Shown here piece after piece: positions 18,051 through 26,657 of a stretch of 64,000 nt of DNA. Source of the DNA: Leptotrichia massiliensis (GTDB taxonomy: Bacteria > Fusobacteriota > Fusobacteriia > Fusobacteriales > Leptotrichiaceae). Under the pieces are notes generated by a model. That model searched no databases, was not told the origin of the DNA, and saw only the letters and a program-made list of their open reading frames with translations. Position 1 is the stretch's first letter. Every line of letters starts with the position of its first letter. Both the position numbers and the translations under genes were made by a program. Location: NCBI RefSeq assembly GCF_900104625.1, contig NZ_FNVZ01000004.1:310001-374000 (forward strand). Direction: 5' to 3'.

Positions 18051-19487
18051 TTAACCTTCCAGTCTTGCTAAAATCATTTCATTAATCATTTGCGGATTAG
18101 CCTTGCCTTTAGACAATCTCATTGACTGTCCCACAAGATATTTTAACGCATTGCTCTTTCCAGCCTTGTAATCTTCCACAGACTGAGGATTTTCAGCCAG
18201 TACCTGCTCTACAATCTTTTCAATTTCGCTATTATCTGTAATTTGCACAAGCCCTTTTTCCTTTACGATAATTTCAGGATCTTTATTTTCTGAAAGCAAT
18301 ATTTCAAACACATCTTTTGCAATTTTTGAACTAATCGTATTAGCTTTTATCAATTTAATTAATTTTCCAATATTTTCAGGCTCAACAGAAAACTCCTCAA
18401 TAGAAATATTTTTTTCTTTTAGCACACGTAAAATTTCTGTCAATACCCAGTTTGCCGCAAGTCTTGCATCATCCGAAACTTTTACAACTTCCTCATAATA
18501 TCCAGCCAGTTCCTGCTCTGATGAAAGAGTAGCTGCTTCCATTTCATTCAATTTATACTCATTAATAAATCTTTTTGCCTTCTCATCTGCAAATTCAGGC
18601 ATTTCATCCTTCACATTTGAAAGTCTTGACTCAGTAATGATAATCGCTGGCAAGTCAGGCTCTGGAAAATATCTGTAGTCCATCGCTTCCTCTTTGCTTC
18701 TCATCGGCTTTGTAACTGCGTTTTCCTCATCCCAAAGCCTTGTTTCCTGAACTACACGCCCTCCACTTTCAAGCACTTCAATTTGTCTGTTTGTTTCATA
18801 CTCAATCGCCTTCACAACCGCCTTAAACGAGTTTAAGTTCTTAGTTTCCGTTCTAGTCCCAAGTTTTGTTTCACCTTTTTTTCTAACAGAAACATTAGCA
18901 TCGCATCTAAGTGATCCAAGTTCCATACTTACATCACTGACTTTTGTATATTTCAGCCTATCCTTCAATGTATTCAAATAAGCATATGCTTCCTCAGCAT
19001 TTTTTATCTCAGGCTTTGAAATAATCTCGATTAACGGTACAGAGGCCCTATTATAATTTAGCAAAGTTTCAGAAGCCGTATGAATACTTTTCGCCGTATC
19101 TTCCTCAATCTGTATTCTTTCAATCCCGACACTTGCCTCTTTTCCACTATTCGTCGTAATTTCCAAAACTCCATTTTCAGCATAAGGCTTAAAAAACTGT
19201 GTTATTTGATAATTTTTTGGCGAATCAGGATAAAAATAATTTTTTCTATCAAAATAACTCTCCCTGTTTATCTCACACCCAAGTGCAAGTGCCGCCTTTA
19301 TCGCATAATCCAGCACCTTTTCATTCAACTTCGGCAAAGCCCCAGGCTGCCCTGTACAAATAGGACATACCGCAGTATTAGGCTCTTTATTATCATAATC
19401 CGCATCACAAGAACACCATACTTTCGTATTCGTTTTCAATTGACAATGCACTTCCAGTCCAATGACTGTTTCATATTCCATACTCAT
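18051..19487 (-). CDS. gatB: Asp/Glu-tRNA amidotransferase subunit B
   Basis: 478 residues, standard length. Seen: the GatB signature YETVIGLEVHCQL, the zinc/structural cysteines WCSCDADY and AVCPICTGQPGALP, FDRKNYFYPD, the RCDANVSVR block and a C-terminal YqeY-like tail around SNALKYLVGQSMRLSKGKANP. GatB binds misacylated Glu-tRNA-Gln or Asp-tRNA-Asn, phosphorylates it and accepts ammonia from GatA. It is separated from gatA by two DUF3829-type lipoprotein genes, so the subunit genes are not contiguous. Confidence 0.97.
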   Translation of the reverse strand: MSMEYETVIGLEVHCQLKTNTKVWCSCDADYDNKEPNTAVCPICTGQPGALPKLNEKVLDYAIKAALALGCEINRESYFDRKNYFYPDSPKNYQITQFFKPYAENGVLEITTNSGKEASVGIERIQIEEDTAKSIHTASETLLNYNRASVPLIEIISKPEIKNAEEAYAYLNTLKDRLKYTKVSDVSMELGSLRCDANVSVRKKGETKLGTRTETKNLNSFKAVVKAIEYETNRQIEVLESGGRVVQETRLWDEENAVTKPMRSKEEAMDYRYFPEPDLPAIIITESRLSNVKDEMPEFADEKAKRFINEYKLNEMEAATLSSEQELAGYYEEVVKVSDDARLAANWVLTEILRVLKEKNISIEEFSVEPENIGKLIKLIKANTISSKIAKDVFEILLSENKDPEIIVKEKGLVQITDNSEIEKIVEQVLAENPQSVEDYKAGKSNALKYLVGQSMRLSKGKANPQMINEMILARLEG

Positions 19488-19568
19488 TTTTTATTTATTC
19501 CCTTCTTCAAATTTTGTATTTTTCCTATTCCTGCTTTCATTTAAAATTTTTAATATTTGTGAGAAATT

Positions 19569-20595
19569 TTATTCTCTTTTCAACTTCTCAACTTTTTCTG
19601 AATATTCATTTATCATTTCATTTACTTCATTATTTTTTCCAGTTTCAATTTTTGTTATTATAACTTTTGTATTTTTAGAAATATCTTCTAACTTTTGTAG
19701 CATGTTTTTAAATTCTTCATTACTTGTATTTTCTTGCGACAATTTTGAAGCATCTAATTTTCTCATACCAGAAATAGTATGATCCAATGTTTTTTGAATA
19801 CTTTTTAATTCATTTACATATTTTTCCTTATCATTATTTTCTATGACAAAAGGTTTAGAAGTATCAATAGATAATTTTGAACCGTAGAACTTATCTCTAA
19901 ACATTTCACAAAGCAAATTTACTTTTAACTTATTGTACAATATACTCTTACCAGTTTGATCATTTAAAACACTAATTGAATTTTTCATAACAACATACAT
20001 TGTCTTTCTAAATTCATGAAAAAATTTATCATATTTTTCAAGGGAATTTCTATAACTCTTTACGTATTTTTCAGATAAAACTTTCCCTTTTTCAAAATTA
20101 TCTTTTTGATATTCCTTATTTTTATAATAATTTCTTATTTCATCCATACTGGCAAGTTTTTCTTCAATGGAATTAATAAATTCTTCGGTTTTTTTGATAA
20201 TTCATTTTTCATATCATTCATATTTTTTCAAGATGCAGCTTGTATTGATTTTCATCGTAATCTAAAAGAAATGAATTAATTTTTTCTTCATTTGGCATAA
20301 CAAAGTTGTTATTTTCATCCAAAAAATTCTGTGAATAGTTATTGTAAAAAATATCTGGAAAATTTTCTAGCCGATAAGAAGAAATTATATTCCCATATTT
20401 ATTTAATAAGTTGGGATTTTCAATTAACGGATACATTATATTTTGTAACTCTTCTGTTTTTATATTTTTATTAACCATATCAACTTCTGAAATTTCACTG
20501 TAATCTTTTGAATTAATTACTTTTTTCTGCTTACCGCATCCCAACATTAATACTAATAATAATGATAAAACAATATATTTTTTTCTAAGCTTCAT
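19569..20595 (-). pseudogene. Frameshifted DUF3829-like lipoprotein
   Basis: Two open frames (20218-20595, with signal and lipobox LMLGCGK; 19569-20147, the C-terminal part) together match the intact neighbour at 20623-21717 end to end. Adding one A in the A6 tract at 20223-20228 and one A in the A7 tract at 20189-20195 joins them into one frame, reading LEKNMNDMKNELSKKTEEF through EEKLASMDEIRNYY, which aligns with the neighbour's KEFIELAEEKTTIIDEIKQYY. The repaired product would be about 342 residues, a membrane-anchored helical lipoprotein of unknown function. Two one-base losses in poly-A suggest homopolymer sequencing error, slippage-based phase variation or true decay. Confidence 0.75.
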
Positions 20596-20622
20596 ATTCA
20601 GATCACCTTTTATAATTTCTAA

Positions 20623-21717
20623 TTACAGCGTTCCTATTGCTCTCTCAACAAGATAATTTCTTACTGTAAAATCTGTAATTAAGTGCATAATTTCTTTATA
20701 ATCAGTTTTTTCAAATCTAGTAATTATTTCATTTAAATAAGTAGACATATTTTTCATTTCTTCTACTATTTCTTTATATTTTTCTGAATTTAAATCTTCC
20801 TTTTCAATTGTTTTTTCATCAAGTTTTTCCATGTCTTGAACAGTTTTATCCAATACCTGATGAATATTTTTTAAATTATCAATATAATTTCTATTATTTA
20901 TATTAATAGTTGTACCTGCTTTAATAAATTCAAACTGAAAACTTGAAGCATAAAGCTCTTTCGTAAACATTTTCAAAAGCAGTCTTGCCTTTGCCATTTC
21001 TATTTTAGCTGGTAATCCCTTATCTTTGAAAGATTTAATATCGTTATTTGAAAGCTCTTCATCTATCTCAAAAAACAAATTATAAAGTTCCCTGTATTTT
21101 TCTCTTGTTTTTTTGTAATTAGCTAAATATTTATCATTTAGTTCTCTTCCTTTTGAAAAATTGTCAGTTTTATATTTATTTGAATTATAATACTGTTTTA
21201 TTTCATCAATAATTGTTGTCTTTTCTTCTGCCAATTCTATAAATTCTTTATATTTTTCATCAATTCCATTTCCATTTTTGTCAATTCCTTTATTAAGTTC
21301 CTCTTTAATTAGCGGAATAAGACTTTTAAACTGTTCATAAACATTGCCAAATCTTTCATCAAATTTTACAAGAGAACTTTTAAATGAACTAACTTTTTCT
21401 TCATCAGCCTGAAATTCATTTTCTCCATTTATAAATGCAATCAAATATACTTCATACAAATAATCATATCCAAACATTAGTGTATACTCTTCCAAGGCAG
21501 AAGAATAATACTTGTATTTATCTTTATTACTCGTATAAAAAGCTAAAAATTTCTTTAATTTTTCATTATCCTTATTTGAAAAATCTATTTCTTTTATCCC
21601 ATTGTAATCTGATTTTTCACTTTTTTTATTTTCTTCAGTTGTATTTTTATCATTTCTACAGCTTGATAAAATACAGATACTCAACATCAAAAATAGTGTT
21701 ACTTTTATCTTCTTCAT
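20623..21717 (-). CDS. DUF3829-like lipoprotein
   Basis: 364 residues with a lipoprotein signal (MKKIKVTLFLMLSICILSSC, lipobox LSSC). The mature chain is strongly helical and charged, with the IDEIKQYYNSNKYKTDNFSKG and LDKTVQDMEKL segments shared with the broken copy next door. The family resembles DUF3829 (bacterial helical lipoproteins of unknown role); this assignment is by pattern. It lies 15 bases downstream of gatA, apparently in the same transcript, and is a tandem duplicate of the following pseudogene. Confidence 0.65.
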   Translation of the reverse strand: MKKIKVTLFLMLSICILSSCRNDKNTTEENKKSEKSDYNGIKEIDFSNKDNEKLKKFLAFYTSNKDKYKYYSSALEEYTLMFGYDYLYEVYLIAFINGENEFQADEEKVSSFKSSLVKFDERFGNVYEQFKSLIPLIKEELNKGIDKNGNGIDEKYKEFIELAEEKTTIIDEIKQYYNSNKYKTDNFSKGRELNDKYLANYKKTREKYRELYNLFFEIDEELSNNDIKSFKDKGLPAKIEMAKARLLLKMFTKELYASSFQFEFIKAGTTININNRNYIDNLKNIHQVLDKTVQDMEKLDEKTIEKEDLNSEKYKEIVEEMKNMSTYLNEIITRFEKTDYKEIMHLITDFTVRNYLVERAIGTL

Positions 21718-21732
21718 ATTTCCTCCAATTTT

Positions 21733-23196
21733 TTAAAGTTCTGGATATTCTATCTCTCCACGTTCCTTCTCGAATTTATTCGCCACATTAAACAGCAAAT
21801 CTTCCCTAAAATAATTTCCAATCAGCTGTATTCCTACAGGAAGTCCATTTACAAATCCTGCTGGAACTGAAATTGCAGGCAATCCAGCCATATTTGTTGA
21901 TACAGTAAAAATATCTCCCAAATACATTTGAACTGGATCAGTAACTTTTTCACCTTTTTTAAACGCTGTTGTTGGAGAAACTGGTGTCAAAATCAAGTCG
22001 ACTTCTGAAAGAACTCGCGAAAAATCATCTCTTATTAATCTTCTAACTTGTGAAGCCTTTTTATAATAAGCATCATAAAATCCAGAACTTAACACATAGT
22101 TTCCAATCATAATTCTACGCTTAACTTCATCTCCAAAACCTTCTGTTCGTGATTTTACATACATTTCCTCAATATTTTCATCACTTTTTCTAACCCCATA
22201 TCTCACTCCGTCATATCTTGACAAGTTTGAAGCCGCTTCAGCCGATGAAATTATATAATAAGTGGAAATTGCGTATTTTGTGTAAGGCAACGATACTTCC
22301 TTCACTTCCGCTCCAAGTTTTTTCAATGTTTCCACAGTTTTATCCACAACTTCCTTTATTGATTTATCCAGTTCATCTGAAAAATATTCTTTTGGAAGCC
22401 CAATTTTTAATCCTGTTATATCATTTTCAAGCAAAGATAAATAATCTGGCACTTCCACATCCGCAGTTGTCGGATCATTTTCATCGTATCCTGAAATTAT
22501 CTGCATAACTCTTGCCAAATCTTGTGAACTTTTTGCCAAAGCCCCGATCTGATCCAACGAAGAACCAAATGCCATAAGCCCGTATCTCGAAACTCTTCCA
22601 TAAGTTGGCTTTATTCCCACAGTTCCAGTCAAGCTCGCAGGCTGTCTAATACTTCCGCCAGTATCCGTTCCCAAAGCAACAGGTATTTCACTAGCCGCAA
22701 CCGCAGCAGCCGATCCCCCACTGCTTCCTCCTGGCACTCTTTCCAAATCCCAAGGATTAGAAGCCAATTTTATCGAAGAATTTTCATTTGAAGACCCCAT
22801 CGCAAACTCATCCATATTAGCCTTCCCAACAAGCACTGCTCCAGCTTCCTTCAACTTTTTCACAACAGTAGCATCATAAACTCCCACATAATTTTTCAAA
22901 ATTTGTGAAGCCGCCGTTGTCAAATCTCCCTTTGAAACAATATTATCCTTCAACGCCACAGGCACTCCAAAAAGTCCTGTATTTTCATATTTTTTTCTTC
23001 CTTCTTCGTTATTTTCTTCATCAATTTTTCGAGCCTGTTCCAATGCCTTCTCCTCAAAAATATTAGAAAAAGCCCCAACCTTATCTTCAACAGATTTTAT
23101 CCTATCTAAAAAATTTCTTGTAACTTCTTCTGAAGTAATCTCTTTATTCTTTATCATTTCAGCCAGTTCGCTAGCCGTTTTTTTGTATAAATTCAT
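21733..23196 (-). CDS. gatA: Asp/Glu-tRNA amidotransferase subunit A
   Basis: 487 residues. Amidase-signature enzyme that releases ammonia from glutamine for GatB. The Lys-cisSer-Ser triad is intact: K83 in GVPVALKDN, S158 in VPGGSSGGSAAAVA and S182 in GTDTGGSIRQPA, with spacing as in known GatA. KANMDEFAMGSSNENS and GRVSRYGLMAF are also typical. It lies 22 bases downstream of the DUF4253 gene, which separates it from gatC. Confidence 0.97.
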   Translation of the reverse strand: MNLYKKTASELAEMIKNKEITSEEVTRNFLDRIKSVEDKVGAFSNIFEEKALEQARKIDEENNEEGRKKYENTGLFGVPVALKDNIVSKGDLTTAASQILKNYVGVYDATVVKKLKEAGAVLVGKANMDEFAMGSSNENSSIKLASNPWDLERVPGGSSGGSAAAVAASEIPVALGTDTGGSIRQPASLTGTVGIKPTYGRVSRYGLMAFGSSLDQIGALAKSSQDLARVMQIISGYDENDPTTADVEVPDYLSLLENDITGLKIGLPKEYFSDELDKSIKEVVDKTVETLKKLGAEVKEVSLPYTKYAISTYYIISSAEAASNLSRYDGVRYGVRKSDENIEEMYVKSRTEGFGDEVKRRIMIGNYVLSSGFYDAYYKKASQVRRLIRDDFSRVLSEVDLILTPVSPTTAFKKGEKVTDPVQMYLGDIFTVSTNMAGLPAISVPAGFVNGLPVGIQLIGNYFREDLLFNVANKFEKERGEIEYPEL

Positions 23197-23218
23197 TTTT
23201 TTTCACCTTTCTTCTTTT

Positions 23219-23965
23219 CTAATCCCACCAAAAATACCAATTTTTAGCTTTGTATAATTCTTTTGAAAGTTCCTCCAGTTCATCATAAATTTGAAAAACT
23301 AAATCCTCGCTAACTAAAAACTGCTCTATTGCCAATTCTTCAGCCTCTTTTTGTGTTTCTGGAAATTTTTTCAAATAAAATTCCATTTCAGAATCAGTTA
23401 TGGCAACAACTCTTGCATCATATTTTTCATACCAATATTTACTGATAGCTATGATTTCTTCTGGCAAAGGACATTCATTAAATCCGCCGAATAAAAACCA
23501 TGCCGAAATTTCATAAGCTTTATCTGCCGGAACTTTAAATAAGCCTACATTTTCTCTTATTTTTCCAGTTTCTATATCAAATATTGAATTTAAATATAAA
23601 GTTTTATCTTCATTGAAATTTTTAAAATAATCTAAGTAGTCACCATCATCAGAAAATTCATATTCCTCATCCAGATACTCATTTTCTGTATACTCCTGTT
23701 TTCTTTCTTTAAACCACTGAGTACAGTCTACTTTTTTATAATTTTCTAAAATTTCATCTCTTATTCTTTTATATTCCTCGAATTCAGGAAATTCTTCATT
23801 GAAATAATCTTTTACCTCAACAAAAACAGGAATAAAACCTTGTTCTTTACCTTCTTCCAATAGCTGAAAGTATCTTTCTACAACTTCTGTTATTCCACTA
23901 TCTTCATTAACTTTTTCATAATCACATTTTATTTTATCTGCAAATAAATCTACATTTCCCAACAT
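23219..23965 (-). CDS. DUF4253 domain protein
   Basis: 248 residues, cytoplasmic, acidic. The C-terminal 100 residues carry the DUF4253 pattern: GGFNECPLPEEIIAISKYWY, KYDARVVAITDSEMEFYL, then AIEQFLVSEDLVFQ and the terminal KNWYFWWD. The family is common as an SMI1/KNR4-like neighbour or immunity-type protein, but its function is unknown. The unusual point is location: it sits inside the gatC-gatA interval with 20-22 base gaps on both sides, so it is almost certainly co-transcribed with the amidotransferase. Confidence 0.8.
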   Translation of the reverse strand: MLGNVDLFADKIKCDYEKVNEDSGITEVVERYFQLLEEGKEQGFIPVFVEVKDYFNEEFPEFEEYKRIRDEILENYKKVDCTQWFKERKQEYTENEYLDEEYEFSDDGDYLDYFKNFNEDKTLYLNSIFDIETGKIRENVGLFKVPADKAYEISAWFLFGGFNECPLPEEIIAISKYWYEKYDARVVAITDSEMEFYLKKFPETQKEAEELAIEQFLVSEDLVFQIYDELEELSKELYKAKNWYFWWD

Positions 23966-23985
23966 TTTTCTCTCCTTAAAAGAAT

Positions 23986-24285
23986 CTAATTATCCGCATT
24001 TTCTCCAACAACTTTCGGCACAATTATAAATTCCTCATCCTTATTAGTCGAATTTTCTAAAATTTCTTTCTTAATTCCAGCATCCCTAACTTTATCTTCT
24101 CTCAATTTATCTTTTAAGTCCAGCACATTAAAAAGTGGCTCCACATCAGTAGTATCAACCCCATTCAACTCTTCCATATGCTCAAATATTTTATTCAAAT
24201 CCACCCTAAATTTCTCAATTTCACTTTCCGAAAATTCCAATTTAGAAAGTGCTGCTATTTTTAAAACATCTTCTTTGCTTAACAT
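23986..24285 (-). CDS. gatC: Asp/Glu-tRNA amidotransferase subunit C
   Basis: 99 residues, the usual length. Seen: ALSKLEFSESEIEKFRVDLN and the conserved VDTTDVEPLFNVLDLKDKLREDKV segment that wraps around GatA. It is needed for stable GatA-GatB assembly. It is the first Gat gene in transcription order; DUF4253, gatA, two lipoprotein genes and gatB follow. Confidence 0.95.
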   Translation of the reverse strand: MLSKEDVLKIAALSKLEFSESEIEKFRVDLNKIFEHMEELNGVDTTDVEPLFNVLDLKDKLREDKVRDAGIKKEILENSTNKDEEFIIVPKVVGENADN

Positions 24286-24315
24286 TTACTTTTTTCCTCC
24301 ATTCCGAATTTATCC

Positions 24316-24414
24316 TTATTTTTTTGCAATATTAAACGCTTCTTCCATATTTTCTGCTTCAACTTCAAATTCTTCTGAAACATGTTCTTCTATTATTATT
24401 TTAAATTTTTTCAT
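24316..24414 (-). CDS. Small DpnD/PcfM-like protein
   Basis: A 32-residue reading frame, MKKFKIIIEEHVSEEFEVEA followed by ENMEEAFNIAKK, in the gap between the HAD phosphatase and gatC. The strand-turn-strand-helix pattern IIEEHVSEEFEVEAxxxEEA is characteristic of the short DpnD/PcfM family, known from restriction loci and conjugative plasmids but without a defined activity. Typical members run a further 15-25 residues (a YxxGxxVL-type end), so this copy is truncated or a minimal version. The ribosome-binding site is weak (AGAG). The protein pattern and good codon use argue that it is real. Confidence 0.5.
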   Translation of the reverse strand: MKKFKIIIEEHVSEEFEVEAENMEEAFNIAKK

Positions 24415-24437
24415 TTTAAAAGCACTCTTTTCTTAAA

Positions 24438-25103
24438 TTAAAATTTCTTATTATTTTCTACCCACTCCAAAATCTCATTAAAATCCCCAAACTCAAAAAA
24501 CTCAATTCCATTTTCTTGACAAAACTTAACCGCCCTAGTCCCTTTTCTCACAAAAGCAAAATCAGCCACTTCCAATGCCTTGTAATCAGATGGACCATCG
24601 CCTACAAAATAAGTTGTGTAGCCTTGTTTCTTATAATTTTCTACTGCTTCCTTTTTATCAACGCCATAATATCCTTCCTTGTCCAAAAATGGATTTTCCA
24701 CAGTAATTTGGTTTTTATCTGCTCCGTCAAATTTTAAATCGTTCGAGATGACTTCGCTATCTGGCAAGTTTATTCGGTATTTCAAAAGTGTTCCTTGTAC
24801 ATTCAATCGTGAGCCAGCACTAACAATTTTAAATTCTGCTCCGCTTTTTACAAAATCTATAAAAGTTTCATCAATTATCACATTTTCCTGTAAAGTCTGA
24901 ATATATTGCTCTTTTGTGATATTTAGAGAGCCTAGTCCATATTTTATAAACTCTCTTATAGAATATTCTCCAGCTCTATATCTTTTTCGCAGTTCCTGTT
25001 TAAATTCAGGCTGATGCGTTTCAAGCAAAACATCTGTCGAATCTTTGTTACTTATTGTTATATCAAAATCTATTAAAAAGATTGATTTTTTATTATTTCC
25101 CAA
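24438..25103 (-). CDS. HAD-IB family phosphatase (MtnX/SerB-like)
   Basis: 221 residues. HAD motif I is FLIDFDITISNKDST (nucleophile and acid/base aspartates DFD), motif II lies in FKIVSAGSRL, and motif III/IV is FVGDGPSDYKALEVADFAF. A helical cap with RYRAGEYSIREFIKYGLG lies between I and II, as in MtnX- and SerB-like enzymes. It dephosphorylates a small metabolite; the substrate cannot be read from the sequence, and no methionine-salvage genes are adjacent. Confidence 0.8.
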   Translation of the reverse strand: MGNNKKSIFLIDFDITISNKDSTDVLLETHQPEFKQELRKRYRAGEYSIREFIKYGLGSLNITKEQYIQTLQENVIIDETFIDFVKSGAEFKIVSAGSRLNVQGTLLKYRINLPDSEVISNDLKFDGADKNQITVENPFLDKEGYYGVDKKEAVENYKKQGYTTYFVGDGPSDYKALEVADFAFVRKGTRAVKFCQENGIEFFEFGDFNEILEWVENNKKF

Positions 25104-25126
25104 TATTTTCCTCCTGTCAGAAAATT

Positions 25127-25813
25127 TTATAAATTTTTCAGATATTCAATTTCATCTTCATTCAAAGCACGGTATTCTCCCACTTGTAAATTACCAAGCG
25201 TAAGTTCTCCCACTTTAATACGTTTTAATGAATTAACATTATATCCTAATGTTTCCAGCATTTTTCTTATCTGTCTGTTTCTTCCTTCAAAAATTGCAAT
25301 TCTAAGTTCCTTTTTGTCAATTTTCTTAACTCTCGCTGGTGCCGTTCTTTTCCCATCAATTACAACTCCATATTGCAATGCCTCAATATCCTTGTCTTCA
25401 ATTTCACGGCTAACTTTTGCAATGTAGCTTTTGTACAATTTCTTTCTTGGATGCATCACGTGATTATAAACTTCCCCATCATTACTGATTATAATTAACC
25501 CTTCTGTCATAAAGTCCAATCTTCCATAAGTGAAAAGTCTAGCACGTGATTTTATAAAGTCTACTGCAAGTCTACGCCCAAACTTGTCTTCATTTGAACA
25601 AAGCACTCTTTTTGGCTTGTTTAAAATATAATATTCGTATCTTGTATTAAGTTTTACTCTTTCTCCATCAATTCTAACCACATCTTCAGGTTTCACATCC
25701 ATTCCAATAATCGCCTCGTGCTTATTTACTGTAACCCTTCCTTCATTTATCAGTTCATCAGCCTTCCTACGTGAACAAAATCCCGTTTCAGCTATAAATT
25801 TATTTAATCTCAT
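25127..25813 (-). CDS. 16S/23S rRNA pseudouridine synthase, RsuA/RluB family
   Basis: 228 residues. N-terminal S4 RNA-binding domain (MRLNKFIAETGFCSRRKADE to INEGRVTVN), then the catalytic core with GRLDFMTEGLIIISNDGE (catalytic Asp in GRLD), HPRKKLYKSYIA and EGRNRQIRKMLETLGY. It isomerises a specific uridine in rRNA; RluB and RsuA cannot be separated by eye. It follows scpB by 18 bases, an arrangement common in Firmicutes and related phyla. Confidence 0.9.
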   Translation of the reverse strand: MRLNKFIAETGFCSRRKADELINEGRVTVNKHEAIIGMDVKPEDVVRIDGERVKLNTRYEYYILNKPKRVLCSNEDKFGRRLAVDFIKSRARLFTYGRLDFMTEGLIIISNDGEVYNHVMHPRKKLYKSYIAKVSREIEDKDIEALQYGVVIDGKRTAPARVKKIDKKELRIAIFEGRNRQIRKMLETLGYNVNSLKRIKVGELTLGNLQVGEYRALNEDEIEYLKNL

Positions 25814-25831
25814 TTTATTTACCTCGTTTTT

Positions 25832-26536
25832 CTACTCTTTTATTTTTTCAATTTCTTCTTTTGCTTTTGATTCCGAATCTTCTTCTGAATTTAATTTTTC
25901 TCCCTCTTTTGTGTCTTCATTTTCTTCCTTCTCATCTTCTTTGTAAAGCAGCTCAATTTTTTGAAACTGCTCATTTCCTGGCAGTTCCTGTTTTCCATGG
26001 ATATTCAGATAACTGTAAAAATCATCTGTTACTTCGTACAAATTTGGTGTTCCAGCTGTTTTTTTCCGTCCAGAAATATAAATTAGTTTTCTTTCCAACA
26101 GGTTTGACATAGTTTTGTCTACACCGACACTTCTGATCTGCTCTATTTCTGCTTTAGTTATAGGTCCTTTATATGCGATGATTGCCAATGTTTCCATTGC
26201 TGAACGGGATAGTTTCTTTAATTTCATTTCTGGATTAAAAAATCGTTTCACATCAGAGCCAAAAAGTGGATTTGATACAAGACATACGATTCCATTTTCA
26301 ATTTTTACATTTATTCCTGTATTTTTCCGCTTTTCCTTTAAATTACGCAATATTTCCTCTATTTCAAAAGATTCCATTCCATAAAACTGTGCAAGTTCTT
26401 TCACAGTAATCATTTCTTTTGATAAAAAAATAATCGTTTCAATTTTTTCTTCAATATCATTAATTTTATTTTTTATAGTTTCTTCTCTATCTTTATTTTC
26501 TTTTATTTCAATTTTTTTGCTTTCAAAATTTTCCAT
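25832..26536 (-). CDS. scpB: Chromosome segregation and condensation protein ScpB
   Basis: 234 residues. Two winged-helix domains are recognisable; the diagnostic stretch is LSRSAMETLAIIAYKGPITK followed by AEIEQIRSVGVDKTMSNLL and KKTAGTPNLYEVTDDF. It is the kleisin-interacting subunit of the SMC-ScpA-ScpB condensin, acting on the nucleoid. The N-terminal 35 residues and the C-terminal 40 (Glu/Lys-rich) are poorly ordered additions. scpA is not in the window. It lies downstream of mreB. Confidence 0.92.
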   Translation of the reverse strand: MENFESKKIEIKENKDREETIKNKINDIEEKIETIIFLSKEMITVKELAQFYGMESFEIEEILRNLKEKRKNTGINVKIENGIVCLVSNPLFGSDVKRFFNPEMKLKKLSRSAMETLAIIAYKGPITKAEIEQIRSVGVDKTMSNLLERKLIYISGRKKTAGTPNLYEVTDDFYSYLNIHGKQELPGNEQFQKIELLYKEDEKEENEDTKEGEKLNSEEDSESKAKEEIEKIKE

Positions 26537-26597
26537 ATTCTACCATTTATCTTCATTATTTTATTTTTGCCAAATAAACTTGTTATTTTGCGTTAAT

Positions 26598-26638
26598 AGG
26601 GGAATTCTCCTTTAACTGTAAGTTCAGAAAATTCCCCT
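26598..26638. other. Inverted repeat between mreB and scpB
   Basis: AGGGGAATTCTCC on the left pairs with GAAAATTCCCCT on the right (nine exact pairs, then near-pairing) around a 16-20 base loop. No T-run follows on the - strand, so it may be a weak attenuator, a processing hairpin or an operator rather than a full terminator. Confidence 0.55.
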
Positions 26639-26657
26639 AAATTTCTATATTATTCAA

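Noticed and set aside
19080-19544. 154-residue + strand ORF
   Set aside because: Antisense to gatB, whose identity is certain; composition is shadow-like (Ile/Arg/Leu).
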